NCBI GenBank assembly: GCA_024695225.1
Contig: JAILIO010000278.1
Coordinates: 1-7,485 of the forward strand
Source of the DNA: Lachnospiraceae bacterium
GTDB taxonomy: Bacteria; Bacillota; Clostridia; Lachnospirales; Lachnospiraceae
Length of the DNA stretch: 7,485 bases
Direction of reading: 5' to 3'
Numbering within the stretch: the stretch's first letter is position 1; each line of letters begins with the position of its first letter. Positions 1 through 6,625 of this stretch are shown here, piece after piece. Both the position numbers and the translations under genes were made by a program. The notes beneath the pieces were generated by a model. That model was not told the origin of the DNA. It made no database searches and was given only the letters and a program-made list of their open reading frames with translations.

Positions 1-836
1 GCCATGGTGTTTGCAAACTGGGCGGCCCCGGCCAGCTGATGTATCTTGCCAAACCCGGTATTTCTAAGCTGGAAGAGACCGTTCATCTCTTTTCCTTTTT
101 CTGTCAGAAGGAATACAGATCTGGCAACCAGCACAGAAGCCATGACAGCCACTATCATCATCCAATTGGCGCTGAAGAAATCAGAAAAACTGATAAGCGC
201 CTTTGTCATAATGGGAAGTTCCCCTCCCAGATCTTTGAAGGTTTTGCCCATTGTAGGCATAACAAAGAGCATCACTATAAAGAGGACCACTATGGCAACC
301 ACAAGGACGAACATGGGGTACCCCAGCGCGCTCTTAATCTTTCCGGCATTTTTATAGGCTTTTTCATAATAATCCGCCATCTCATCAAAAGAATGCTCAA
401 GATTTCCGGATTCCTCACCGGCTCTCATGGTCTCTATGAAAGTAGGAGGAAGTTCAGGACCATTCCTGTTCAGACTGGATGCAAGCCCATTACCCTCTGC
501 CACATCCTCAGCAGTCTGGGTGATGATCCTCTTAAGCATCTTGTCTTCAGTCTGCCTGCCTATGAGTTCGAGACATCTGGCTATGGGCACCCCTGCTTTA
601 AGGGTGATGGCTATCTGTTTACAAGCTATGGAAAGGTTCTTCTGATTGATCTTTCTGGGACCCCCGATCTCCATGTTGAGACCGGTGCTCCCCTTTTGTT
701 GTACCTCAGAAATATGTGTTACAACAGGATAATCATTCCTGATCTTAAGAATAGCTGAATACTCATCGGTGGCCTGTATTATGCCCCTCGCCTCGCGGCC
801 ATTCGCCATCTCCGCGCGGTATTCAAATGTTTTCAC
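1..836 (-). CDS. Type II secretion/type IV pilus inner-membrane platform protein (GspF/PilC family), C-terminus outside window
   Basis: Read on the minus strand from a GTG at 836-834, this frame stays open for 278 codons and leaves the window. GspF/PilC proteins sit in the cytoplasmic membrane and couple the assembly ATPase to pilin polymerisation. Seen here: a short soluble start (VKTFEYRAEMANGREARG), then the first T2SF domain at about residues 68-195, with ITLKAGVPIARCLELI (77-92), the family signature GEESGNLE (140-147), and Y173-P174 leading into a hydrophobic segment (about 175-194). A second hydrophobic stretch follows near 220-240. Family members are about 400 aa, so roughly the last 120 residues, including most of the second T2SF repeat, are missing. 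GTG is preferred because GGAGG lies 8 bases upstream. It has its own promoter at 899-927. With the prepilin at 6155-6544 it points to a type IV pilus system. The family call is secure; the exact apparatus (T4P, T2S or competence) is not. Confidence 0.93.
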   Translation of the reverse strand, partial: MKTFEYRAEMANGREARGIIQATDEYSAILKIRNDYPVVTHISEVQQKGSTGLNMEIGGPRKINQKNLSIACKQIAITLKAGVPIARCLELIGRQTEDKMLKRIITQTAEDVAEGNGLASSLNRNGPELPPTFIETMRAGEESGNLEHSFDEMADYYEKAYKNAGKIKSALGYPMFVLVVAIVVLFIVMLFVMPTMGKTFKDLGGELPIMTKALISFSDFFSANWMMIVAVMASVLVARSVFLLTEKGKEMNGLFQLRNTGFGKIHQLAGAAQFANTM

Positions 837-898
837 CTGACCAACCTCCCAGAATCAAAACGATCGCAACAGAACAATTCCAAAACACATACAAGGTT

Positions 899-927
899 AT
901 TTTAATAAATATAACAACTTATGTCAA
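899..927 (-). promoter_or_regulatory. Sigma-A type promoter of the pilC-like gene
   Basis: On the minus strand a perfect -35 box TTGACA (927-922) is followed after 17 bases by TAAAAT (904-899), five of six matches to the -10 consensus. The spacer and flanks are AT-rich. A start near 892 would give a leader of about 55 bases before the GTG at 836, with the ribosome site GGAGG at 849-845. This suggests that the platform gene is transcribed independently of the glycosyltransferase/udp cluster upstream of it. The call rests on sequence only. Confidence 0.75.
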
Positions 928-982
928 CAAACCCACTGTCGTTAAATCAAGCATACATAGCGAAAAAAGTCTGATATTTACA

Positions 983-1029
983 ATATTTTGTGCATAATGT
1001 GACTATATCGGTCAAGGTGCACAAAATAT
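983..1029. repeat. Nested inverted repeat between udp and the pilC-like promoter
   Basis: A perfect 12-base inverted repeat, ATATTTTGTGCA (983-994) against TGCACAAAATAT (1018-1029), encloses 23 bases. Inside that loop lies a second dyad, TGAC (1000-1003) with GTCA (1011-1014). It stands 18 bases past the udp stop codon and about 55 bases upstream of the -35 box at 922-927. As minus-strand RNA it would form a two-tier hairpin, but the nearest T-run (TTTTTT at 962-967) begins about 15 bases after the stem, so it is not a textbook terminator. A regulator-binding dyad or a weak transcript end are both possible. Confidence 0.5.
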
Positions 1030-1046
1030 ATGTTTTTAATAATTTT

Positions 1047-1832
1047 TTAAGATTTCACCAGGTTATCTTCCTTTATCAGTCTTCTGAAGGCTTCAACCGA
1101 AACCTTGATGGCAAGCTCGGTATCGTGAACCTGGGGATTGGGCAGTCCCGCCTTTGCCCTCTCCTGATTGGCTATGACCAGGAAGCAGGCCCCGACCCTC
1201 ACTCTCAAAAAAGATCCGGCGATAAACAGGGCTGCGCTTTCCATCTCGCTGGCAAGACACCCCATTCTGAGCCATGCATTCCATTTGTTCTCCAGTTCAT
1301 AAGACACCGGCATGATCTCAGGCTCGTGCTGTCCGAAAAATGAATCCTTGCACTGCACAACCCCCACATGATGTCTGATGTCCAGCTCCCCCGCTGAAGC
1401 TGACAAGGCTGAAAGGACTTTAAAATCAGGCACTGCGGGATATTCTATGGGCGCAAACTCACGGCTTGTGCCTTCCATGCGGACGGCACCGCTTGCGATC
1501 ACAATGTCTCCGCTTTCCACATTCTGCTGCATGCCTCCGCAGGTGCCCACCCGTATAAATGTATCCGCCCCGGATTTGGACAGTTCATCTATGGCTATGG
1601 CTGCGGAAGGCCCTCCGATACCGGTGGATGTGACGCTCACCTTCACCCCATCCAGTTCTCCCGTGTAGGTCACATATTCCCTTACATCTGCCACAAGCTT
1701 TGCATTGTCAAAATGAGCGGCTATCTTCTCGCACCTCTTAGGGTCTCCCGGCAGGATCACATATCTTCCCACATCTCCCGGCCCAACGCCTGTATGGTAC
1801 TGCTTTCCGGACCCTTCGCTGTAATCGATCAT
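1047..1832 (-). CDS. udp: Uridine phosphorylase
   Basis: A 261-residue cytoplasmic enzyme of the nucleoside phosphorylase (PNP/UDP) family, predicted to convert uridine and phosphate to uracil and ribose-1-phosphate in pyrimidine salvage. It aligns along its whole length with Escherichia coli Udp (253 aa). Seen: LPGDPKRCEKIA (27-38), whose R33 corresponds to a phosphate-binding arginine; R51; STGIGGPS (69-76); IRVGTCGG (93-100), with R94 and T97 in the phosphate site; KDSFFGQHEPE (161-171) in the base-recognition region; and SEMES (194-198), carrying the ribose-binding Glu-Met-Glu. E. coli has a uracil-contacting arginine two residues after the conserved Gln; here that place reads Gln-His-Glu, so the base contacts may be arranged differently. 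The ATG has AGGAG about 7 bases upstream and begins 15 bases after the stop of the DPM1-like gene, so the two are probably cotranscribed. A salvage enzyme at the end of a glycosyltransferase cluster is unexpected. Confidence 0.93.
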   Translation of the reverse strand: MIDYSEGSGKQYHTGVGPGDVGRYVILPGDPKRCEKIAAHFDNAKLVADVREYVTYTGELDGVKVSVTSTGIGGPSAAIAIDELSKSGADTFIRVGTCGGMQQNVESGDIVIASGAVRMEGTSREFAPIEYPAVPDFKVLSALSASAGELDIRHHVGVVQCKDSFFGQHEPEIMPVSYELENKWNAWLRMGCLASEMESAALFIAGSFLRVRVGACFLVIANQERAKAGLPNPQVHDTELAIKVSVEAFRRLIKEDNLVKS

Positions 1833-1847
1833 AAGCTTCTCCTTTCC

Positions 1848-2552
1848 TCACGCTGAAAGTATGCCAATGGTGACTTTTATCATGTAATAAAGCGGCATCA
1901 CCCCCGCAATGGATGAACTGCCGGAATGTCTCTCCCTCATTTCCACAGGGATCTCGCTGACGGAATACCCTTTTTTTATGGCCAGGACAGTGCTTTCAGG
2001 CTCCGGATAATCCGCGGGATAGTTCCCGGCAAAAACCCTGATAAGCTCTTTCCCCACTGCCCTCATGCCGGATGTGGGGTCTGTGACAGTCTGTCCCGTA
2101 AGCATTCCTATAAGCCGGGAAAAGTACCTGATACCTGCTCTCCGGGGCGCTGTTGACTGGTAACCCCTACGGTCAATATATCTGGATCCGATCACCATAT
2201 CTGTCCCACCGCCTATGATCTTCACCATCTCTTCCAGGTATGAGGGATCGTGCTGACCATCCCCGTCTATCTGAACTGCCACATCGTACCCATGATCGTC
2301 CGCCCACTTGTATCCGGTCTGCATGGCGCCACCGATCCCAAGATTATTTGACAGATCGATACAATTGCAGCCGCATTTCAAAAGTTCTTCCCGGGTGTTA
2401 TCTTCCGAGCAGTCATTTACCACCAGGATATCAAAGCCCGGAGCTGTGTTTCTGACTTCATTTACGATCCGGCCTATATTTTCAGCCTCATTAAAGGCAG
2501 GAATTATCACAAGATACCTGTTCTCATTCATATGATCTAAATCAAACCTCAT
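1848..2552 (-). CDS. DPM1-like family 2 glycosyltransferase (polyprenyl-phosphate sugar synthase type)
   Basis: A 234-aa GT-A enzyme without an evident C-terminal membrane domain. Relatives transfer a hexose from a nucleotide sugar to polyprenyl (undecaprenyl or dolichyl) phosphate at the cytoplasmic face. Seen: IIPAFNEAENI (16-26), ILVVNDCSEDNT (42-53), NNLGIGGAMQTGY (69-81), the metal-binding DGDGQHDP (96-103, DxD at 96-98), IGSRY (121-125) and DPTSGMRA (158-165), all in the order typical of DPM1/DPMS-like proteins. The sugar cannot be read from sequence. The frame's first ATG (2552) overlaps the stop of a 9-codon upstream frame that carries the strong ribosome site. Met8 is an alternative start that would place PAFNE at the usual distance from the N-terminus, but it has no obvious ribosome site of its own. 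DUF2304 genes commonly accompany this subfamily, and one is present at 3538-4005. Its stop lies 15 bases before udp. Confidence 0.9.
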   Translation of the reverse strand: MRFDLDHMNENRYLVIIPAFNEAENIGRIVNEVRNTAPGFDILVVNDCSEDNTREELLKCGCNCIDLSNNLGIGGAMQTGYKWADDHGYDVAVQIDGDGQHDPSYLEEMVKIIGGGTDMVIGSRYIDRRGYQSTAPRRAGIRYFSRLIGMLTGQTVTDPTSGMRAVGKELIRVFAGNYPADYPEPESTVLAIKKGYSVSEIPVEMRERHSGSSSIAGVMPLYYMIKVTIGILSA

Positions 2553-2578
2553 ATATAATCCGGCAGACGGTCCGGCAT
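2549..2578 (-). CDS. Possible 9-codon leader peptide (MPDRLPDYI) coupled to the DPM1-like gene
   Basis: ATG at 2578-2576 follows an excellent ribosome site (GGAGG at 2592-2588, 9 bases spacing, in an extended purine run). The frame reads nine codons to a TGA (2551-2549) that overlaps the ATG of the DPM1-like gene as ATGA. The layout fits translational coupling, in which ribosomes load at the mini-ORF and reinitiate. The frame contains a 7-base direct repeat (TGCCGGA twice, 5 bases apart). A one-base indel fusing this start to the glycosyltransferase frame is the alternative. No codon-run typical of attenuation is visible, so any regulatory role is conjecture. Confidence 0.4.
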   Translation of the reverse strand: MPDRLPDYI

Positions 2579-2600
2579 TGTAACACTCCTCCCTCTTCAG

Positions 2601-3545
2601 TCAGCCCCTTCTCTTAAATACAGATCCCCTGACAGCCTTTCCCTTCAAAAATATTTTCAAATAAAGGCCTCCAAGCCTGTTCATGATCTTTCGAACCATG
2701 AGGCTCCTCCGGACGTCCTTTTCAGAAAGCTTAAGTTTTCCCGCAAATTTCCGGACAAGCCTTTCGTGCTCTTTTAGATATCTGTCTGAATCCTTTCCAA
2801 ACACGGTGGATGTGTTGGAGCCCCTTCTCAGCCTGAAGAAATTAAGAGCCTCATGGATGATAAAAACCTCCCCGTACAGTCCAAGTCTCATAAAGAATTC
2901 ATAATCGGGGATCAGTTCAAAGTCCTCATCAAATCCTCCGTATCTCTCACAGGAATCCCTTCTGAAGGTATTTGCAAGTGGAGCCCCGAAATAATCCCTG
3001 TGGAACAGTGAATAGAGGGCTATCTCTCTTCCGGATACCACCCCGCTCTTACGGTATCTCCTGTAATATCCCCCTGTCAGGCGCTTATTTTCGTCAATAA
3101 AAGCCGTATCGCTTTCAACTGAAAGGACTTCGGGATATCTCTCCAGTATCTCAACTTCCCTTTCTATCAGTTTCGGGGAAATAAGGTCGTCTCCGCACAG
3201 GAGTTTTATATACTTTCCGCTGCAAAGGGACAGGCATCTGTTCCAGTTTTTGGTCATGCCAAGCCTTTTTTCATTCCTGTACGTTCTGAACAAAAGGCCC
3301 TCCGATTCGTATCTGCTCTCTGCCTCCCGGATCACCTCAAATGTGCGGTCAGCAGAGGAATCATCGCAGATCACGATCTCGACCGGTCTGTAGGTCTGCC
3401 GGGCAACGGATCTTATGGTCATCCCTATTGTCTTCTCATTCATGTATGATGGAACGGCAACTGACACCAGGGGCCTGTCTGCAGTCTCCTTAAGTTTGCC
3501 CGCGACTGCTTTAATGCTTTCCGCGCCTTCTTTCAGGTCACCCAC
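2601..3545 (-). CDS. Family 2 glycosyltransferase (GT-A fold)
   Basis: A 314-aa enzyme expected to act at the cytoplasmic face, adding a sugar from a nucleotide donor to a glycan or lipid-linked acceptor. The first 24 residues are a charged extension; the GT2 domain begins at PLVSVAVPSYMNEKTI (25-40). It continues with IVICDDSSADRT (57-68, nucleotide-binding Asp), RNEKRLGMTKNWNRCL (90-105) and LLCGDDLISP (115-124), where GDD is the DxD-equivalent metal site. PDYEFFMRL, near residue 215, is the usual region for the catalytic acid/base. The basic C-terminus (KIFLKGKAVRGSVFKRRG) could help hold it to the membrane. The start is GTG at 3545, which overlaps the last codons of the DUF2304 gene by 8 bases and has AGGAAAAG upstream, implying translational coupling. 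Donor and acceptor cannot be told; it resembles the transferases of surface polysaccharide and glycoprotein clusters. Confidence 0.88.
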   Translation of the reverse strand: MGDLKEGAESIKAVAGKLKETADRPLVSVAVPSYMNEKTIGMTIRSVARQTYRPVEIVICDDSSADRTFEVIREAESRYESEGLLFRTYRNEKRLGMTKNWNRCLSLCSGKYIKLLCGDDLISPKLIEREVEILERYPEVLSVESDTAFIDENKRLTGGYYRRYRKSGVVSGREIALYSLFHRDYFGAPLANTFRRDSCERYGGFDEDFELIPDYEFFMRLGLYGEVFIIHEALNFFRLRRGSNTSTVFGKDSDRYLKEHERLVRKFAGKLKLSEKDVRRSLMVRKIMNRLGGLYLKIFLKGKAVRGSVFKRRG

Positions 3546-4005
3546 GGCTCTTTTCCTTGCGGGAATATGAAGGATCCGTGGCTTCTATGGGATCATCATC
3601 TCTTTGATCCGCATCTCCCCGATCTCCATCTCTATTGCCATCATCTTTTTTAACATTTCCTCTTTTTTCATCCAAGGCTGCTTTTATGATCGCAAGTTCC
3701 TGGGTCAGGTTCCGTATCTGCAGCGACTGCCTGGACACAGTGACCGTAAGGTAAAATATTATTATCATGGAGAACAGAAATCCAAAGAAGAAAAGCATAT
3801 TCACAGGGGCATAGATCCCAAGGACTCCGGACAGTTCAGTCATAAGAGACGGAAACAGGTCAAACAAAAGTATGACGCTCCCCGCAAGAAACCATATGAG
3901 GCTAAGCCTTATCTCCAGTTTTTTATGCCTTATGAGGGTTATGATGTAGATAAAGCCCAAGGCAACCAGTATAGCTATTATTATCTGTGTCCTTACATTA
4001 AGCAT
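3538..4005 (-). CDS. DUF2304 family small membrane protein with charged C-terminal tail
   Basis: A 155-aa integral membrane protein. Three hydrophobic helices are seen at about 7-25, 34-51 and 67-90, separated by the family-like stretches RHKKLEIRLSLIWFLAG and LGIYAPVNMLFF. A short amphipathic or coiled segment follows (94-114, SLQIRNLTQELAIIKAALDE). This order and the Trp-containing second helix match DUF2304 proteins, which are usually near 120 aa and often sit beside DPM1-like transferases. Their biochemical role is not established to my knowledge; a scaffold or flippase-like aid to polyprenyl-phosphate sugar use is inferred from context. The last 40 residues (115-155) are an extra hydrophilic tail rich in Asp, Arg, Gly and Lys, encoded by GAT/AGA-rich repetitive DNA. 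The ATG at 4005 has only a weak ribosome site (GAGAG). Its stop overlaps the next glycosyltransferase start by 8 bases. Confidence 0.82.
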   Translation of the reverse strand: MLNVRTQIIIAILVALGFIYIITLIRHKKLEIRLSLIWFLAGSVILLFDLFPSLMTELSGVLGIYAPVNMLFFFGFLFSMIIIFYLTVTVSRQSLQIRNLTQELAIIKAALDEKRGNVKKDDGNRDGDRGDADQRDDDPIEATDPSYSRKEKSRG

Positions 4006-4084
4006 ACGCTCTCGATTCCATCCCCTTCAACCTTTGCAACATGGCTGTTTTTATCTGTATACTGCGCTAAGCATATATACTGAC

Positions 4085-6046
4085 CTATTTAACTTGTCCC
4101 ATCCCGGCAGCGTTCCTCTTCTGCAGTTCCCTGAACAGATCATCCAGGAAGTCATCCAAAGACATGGCCGGCGGATCATTGGCTTCTATAACAGGTATCA
4201 TGGTCTCATCAGTCAGTCTGTAAAGAGTCATTCCTATGCCGTCGAGTCTCTTTACCTCCTCCACCGACCCATCGGAAAACTTAAGTCCCAGAGGATCTCC
4301 CGAAAGGATATACTGCACAGTGTCCATATCTTCATAAACTGCAGCATCCACCCCGTTTGGCACCGTGAGAATATCTTTTGCATTCTTCCAGAGGAGAAGT
4401 GACTTGTCTTTTATAACTTCATTCCCCTCGCTGTCGTAGCTTTCCACCGTAAATCTATAATAATCTATAAGTTTCCTGTAATCAATGCAGTAAAGCCCCT
4501 TTGGATCCAGAAATGTATATGCTTCAGACGCCCTGTATACGCTGCCGTTATCGGGTATCAGGATCTTTGCATCCGGTTCTTTTTCCTGCAGTTCTGACAG
4601 GTATCTCAGATCTTCAACCTCTGCCTCATTCACAAAGTTCAGGCTTTTTATCTCATTTGCGCAAAGCGCCCCGTTAAATATATTAAACACAAATAAAAAC
4701 GCAGTAAAGGAGAGCACAAAGATATCCTGTCTCCTGTAAAGCATATATCCGAAGAAAAGGGTCAGAACCAAAAACAGTAAGACAGACACCGGCTGCAGCT
4801 GAGGAAACCCGGTAAAGACAGAAAGCAGTGTCTGCTCGCAGGAAGAAGTTTCATTTGAAAACAATATTCCTCCAAAGGTTGCGGACATGATGAGAGCTAT
4901 GCCCGCATATACTATAGCAGGTCCCATGACAAACATTTTTTTGTATTCGAGTTTCTTTTCAAGCTGCGAAAACATGAGCATTACAAAAGGCATAAAAAGC
5001 CAGGACACATATCTGAGTATCAGCCTTGGCTGCATATTGTCCTTCATCTCGGTAGACATGATGAGATAAGAAGTTATGGCCGCAGTCATAAGAAGCGTCA
5101 TCACCACATTGTCCGTGAATGCCTTCTCTTCCTTTGTCATCACAGGATCTCCATCCTCCCCCTTCCTGAAGCGGTTATAAAACGGCAGCAGGACCGGGAA
5201 CAAGCAAAAGCCCGTAACAACAGCCACCATATAATAAAACATATCGTAGAAAGACAGAAAAATATCCGGTGCTGTCCTGCCGCTCAAAAAGACAACAACT
5301 CCTTCAGGCACGATCAGATCTGAAACAGACCGGATCAGAAAAAAAGTCAGGAATACCGCTGAATATCCAATGAAATATGTTTTTTTATCCTCTGCAGATC
5401 TCAGGTGAAGGATTACATGAAAAACACTCCAAACGAAAAAAGAGGCACAGGGAATAAGCCCCGGATCCCCCCGGCATACAGCACAGGCCCCAAACATCAG
5501 CCCAAGGAACAACCCTGAAAGGATGAATCGGCCTTTTCCCCGGCCCAGGTCTTCATTTTCTGAAAATAAGATCAGTCCGTATATCATCCACATGGAAAAG
5601 GGCAGATAAGCGTTTTCAGACAGGAAAAGCATTGTGAAAACCATATCGGATGAAAGCAGATACAAAAGGACTGAGAGCACCCTTTTTCTGTCGGAAAGCT
5701 GCAGTTTCCCGGAAATAAGCCACACCGGAAACACACCGGATGACATGAGGATTGCATTTATCAACATTTCTGCCTTCTGAGCCGTAAAAGGATCCTTTAT
5801 AAATCCGGATAAAGACAGGATAAACGGGTAAAGAGGTCTGTCCAGGCTGCAGGGAAGGTTGTATACATTCAGGGTACCATCAGAAAAAATGCTTCCGGCA
5901 AAGGAAAGATAATAAAATTCATCGGGATAATAGATAAATATCTTTGGATAAGCGGAAATAAAAAGCCTTACAAATACGCTTAATACAAATAAAAACAGGA
6001 TCGTCAAAGTCAGTATGCTGTTTTTTTTATCATGATCTTTGATCAC
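4085..6046 (-). CDS. GT-C type polytopic membrane glycosyltransferase (PMT/ArnT-like)
   Basis: A 653-aa protein with about a dozen predicted transmembrane helices over residues 10-475 and a hydrophilic C-terminal region (about 480-653), presumably facing outside. After the first helix (11-31) comes a loop with YYPDEFYYLSFA (39-50), where D42/E43 occupy the place of the catalytic acidic residue of GT-C enzymes, and then SLDRPLYPFILSL (67-79), a pattern seen in the glycosyltransferase 39/PMT_2-like families. GT-C enzymes use polyprenyl-phosphate-linked sugars at the outer membrane face, which fits the DPM1-like and DUF2304 genes downstream. The start is GTG at 6046, with GGAGG 6 bases upstream. 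The gene lies just beyond the pilin terminator and has no clear promoter of its own, so readthrough or a weak promoter must serve it. Overall family similarity is by topology and loop motifs; acceptor and sugar are unknown. An 8-A run sits in codons 7-9. Confidence 0.78.
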   Translation of the reverse strand: MIKDHDKKNSILTLTILFLFVLSVFVRLFISAYPKIFIYYPDEFYYLSFAGSIFSDGTLNVYNLPCSLDRPLYPFILSLSGFIKDPFTAQKAEMLINAILMSSGVFPVWLISGKLQLSDRKRVLSVLLYLLSSDMVFTMLFLSENAYLPFSMWMIYGLILFSENEDLGRGKGRFILSGLFLGLMFGACAVCRGDPGLIPCASFFVWSVFHVILHLRSAEDKKTYFIGYSAVFLTFFLIRSVSDLIVPEGVVVFLSGRTAPDIFLSFYDMFYYMVAVVTGFCLFPVLLPFYNRFRKGEDGDPVMTKEEKAFTDNVVMTLLMTAAITSYLIMSTEMKDNMQPRLILRYVSWLFMPFVMLMFSQLEKKLEYKKMFVMGPAIVYAGIALIMSATFGGILFSNETSSCEQTLLSVFTGFPQLQPVSVLLFLVLTLFFGYMLYRRQDIFVLSFTAFLFVFNIFNGALCANEIKSLNFVNEAEVEDLRYLSELQEKEPDAKILIPDNGSVYRASEAYTFLDPKGLYCIDYRKLIDYYRFTVESYDSEGNEVIKDKSLLLWKNAKDILTVPNGVDAAVYEDMDTVQYILSGDPLGLKFSDGSVEEVKRLDGIGMTLYRLTDETMIPVIEANDPPAMSLDDFLDDLFRELQKRNAAGMGQVK

Positions 6047-6060
6047 TGTGAACCTCCGCC

Positions 6061-6098
6061 AAAATAAGAACAGGCACCGGGCAAAAGCCCGATGCCTG
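6061..6098 (-). terminator. Intrinsic terminator downstream of the prepilin gene
   Basis: On the minus strand a 12-base stem, CAGGCATCGGGC with GCCCGGTGCCTG, closes a TTTT loop and is followed by TTCTTATTTT. The only imperfect pair is a G-U wobble in minus-strand RNA and would be a C-A mismatch on the plus strand, so the structure favours the minus direction. It starts about 57 bases after the pilin stop and ends 15 bases before the GTG of the GT-C gene, so it would uncouple abundant pilin mRNA from the glycosyltransferase cluster, perhaps with readthrough. Confidence 0.88.
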
Positions 6099-6118
6099 CA
6101 TTTGGTATTAAAACATAG

Positions 6119-6134
6119 ATGAAACGAATTTCAC
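6119..6134 (-). other. Small UUCG-loop hairpin in the pilin 3' untranslated region
   Basis: Minus-strand RNA can form a 5-base stem TGAAA/TTTCA around a TTCG tetraloop, extended by one G-U pair. It lies between the pilin stop codon and the terminator. It is too weak to terminate and could just be chance, but stable tetraloops are common at mRNA ends and may protect the pilin message. Confidence 0.3.
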
Positions 6135-6154
6135 TTTTCTGTCATGAACCAAGA

Positions 6155-6544
6155 TTATTCTGCGAGCGTATACTTCTGTTCTGCTCCACTGTTGGCAACA
6201 GAATACACAACCTTGGGATATACCTTATCGTCCTTCACGCCATCTTCCCAATTATTTGTAGTAGTTGAAGTATCGCCTGTTACACTGCCAACAACATAAC
6301 TACCTGTATCAGCTGTAAAGGTGATACCGATAGAATCAAGGTTGTCTGCAAGCATAGCAGAAACCGCAGCTGCCTTTGCGGAACGGATGTTGGCAAGGTT
6401 GGTTGCCTTCCTGGACTTTGCAAGCTGTGCCGTGAAGATCGGGATTGAAACAGCGACCAGGATAGCGATGATCGCGACAACCACGAGCAGTTCAGCCAGT
6501 GTGAAGCCCTTCTTGTCATGCATCTTCTTCATCATTTTCTTCAT
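6155..6544 (-). CDS. Type IV prepilin / pseudopilin with class III signal sequence
   Basis: A 129-aa prepilin. The leader is short and basic (MKKMMKKMHDKKG, 1-13). Prepilin peptidase should cut between G13 and F14 in KKGFTLAELLVVVAIIAILVAVSIPIF, with the conserved glutamate at mature position 5 (E18) and a hydrophobic helix (14-37) that anchors the subunit and forms the pilus core. The amphipathic continuation QLAKSRKATNLANIRSAKAAAVS (40-62) is followed by a small globular part (about 63-129) that has no cysteines and holds a Ser/Thr-rich loop, GDTSTTTNNW (90-99). Mature length is about 116 residues, at the small end for major pilins, and GspG/ComGC-like pseudopilins are also possible. The ATG at 6544 has GGGGA 7 bases upstream; downstream Met codons could also start. 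Its own strong promoter and terminator indicate high monocistronic expression, as for a major subunit. The PilC-like gene at the left edge would assemble it. Confidence 0.93.
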   Translation of the reverse strand: MKKMMKKMHDKKGFTLAELLVVVAIIAILVAVSIPIFTAQLAKSRKATNLANIRSAKAAAVSAMLADNLDSIGITFTADTGSYVVGSVTGDTSTTTNNWEDGVKDDKVYPKVVYSVANSGAEQKYTLAE

Positions 6545-6587
6545 TCTTGAGTCCCCACTTTCTTTCTGGAATCTACACTTCCCACTC

Positions 6588-6600
6588 CCGGCTACGCCGG
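6588..6600 (-). promoter_or_regulatory. GC-rich hairpin in the pilin mRNA leader
   Basis: CCGGC and GCCGG flank a three-base loop (GTA on the minus strand) about 20 bases after the expected transcription start and 43 bases before the ATG. It is the only GC-rich stretch of an otherwise AT-rich leader of about 75 bases. A 5' stabilising role for an abundant message is plausible; no known riboswitch fold or alternative pairing is seen. Confidence 0.4.
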
Positions 6601-6625
6601 ATGCAACTATAACTACTTGTTTAAC

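Noticed and set aside
39..758. Plus-strand open frame of 239 codons
   Set aside because: It is the antisense of the PilC-like gene, has unlikely composition (His- and Lys-rich without domain pattern) and no ribosome site; the minus frame shows clear GspF motifs.
3998..4021. Eight-codon mini-frame (MESRAYA and stop) overlapping the DUF2304 start
   Set aside because: It resembles the leader at 2549-2578 but its purine run touches the ATG, so spacing is poor. Chance is likely.
3604..4402. Two overlapping plus-strand frames opposite the DUF2304 and GT-C genes
   Set aside because: They are shadows of well-supported minus-strand genes, with no recognisable motifs and no start signals.
6021..6028. 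Run of eight A (minus strand) early in the GT-C gene as a programmed slippage or phase-variation site
   Set aside because: The frame is intact, there is no stimulatory structure or alternate frame of note, and runs this long can be chance in AT-rich DNA.
6545..6625. Riboswitch in the pilin leader
   Set aside because: Only one small hairpin is present and the leader is about 75 bases, with no competing terminator or known aptamer pattern.
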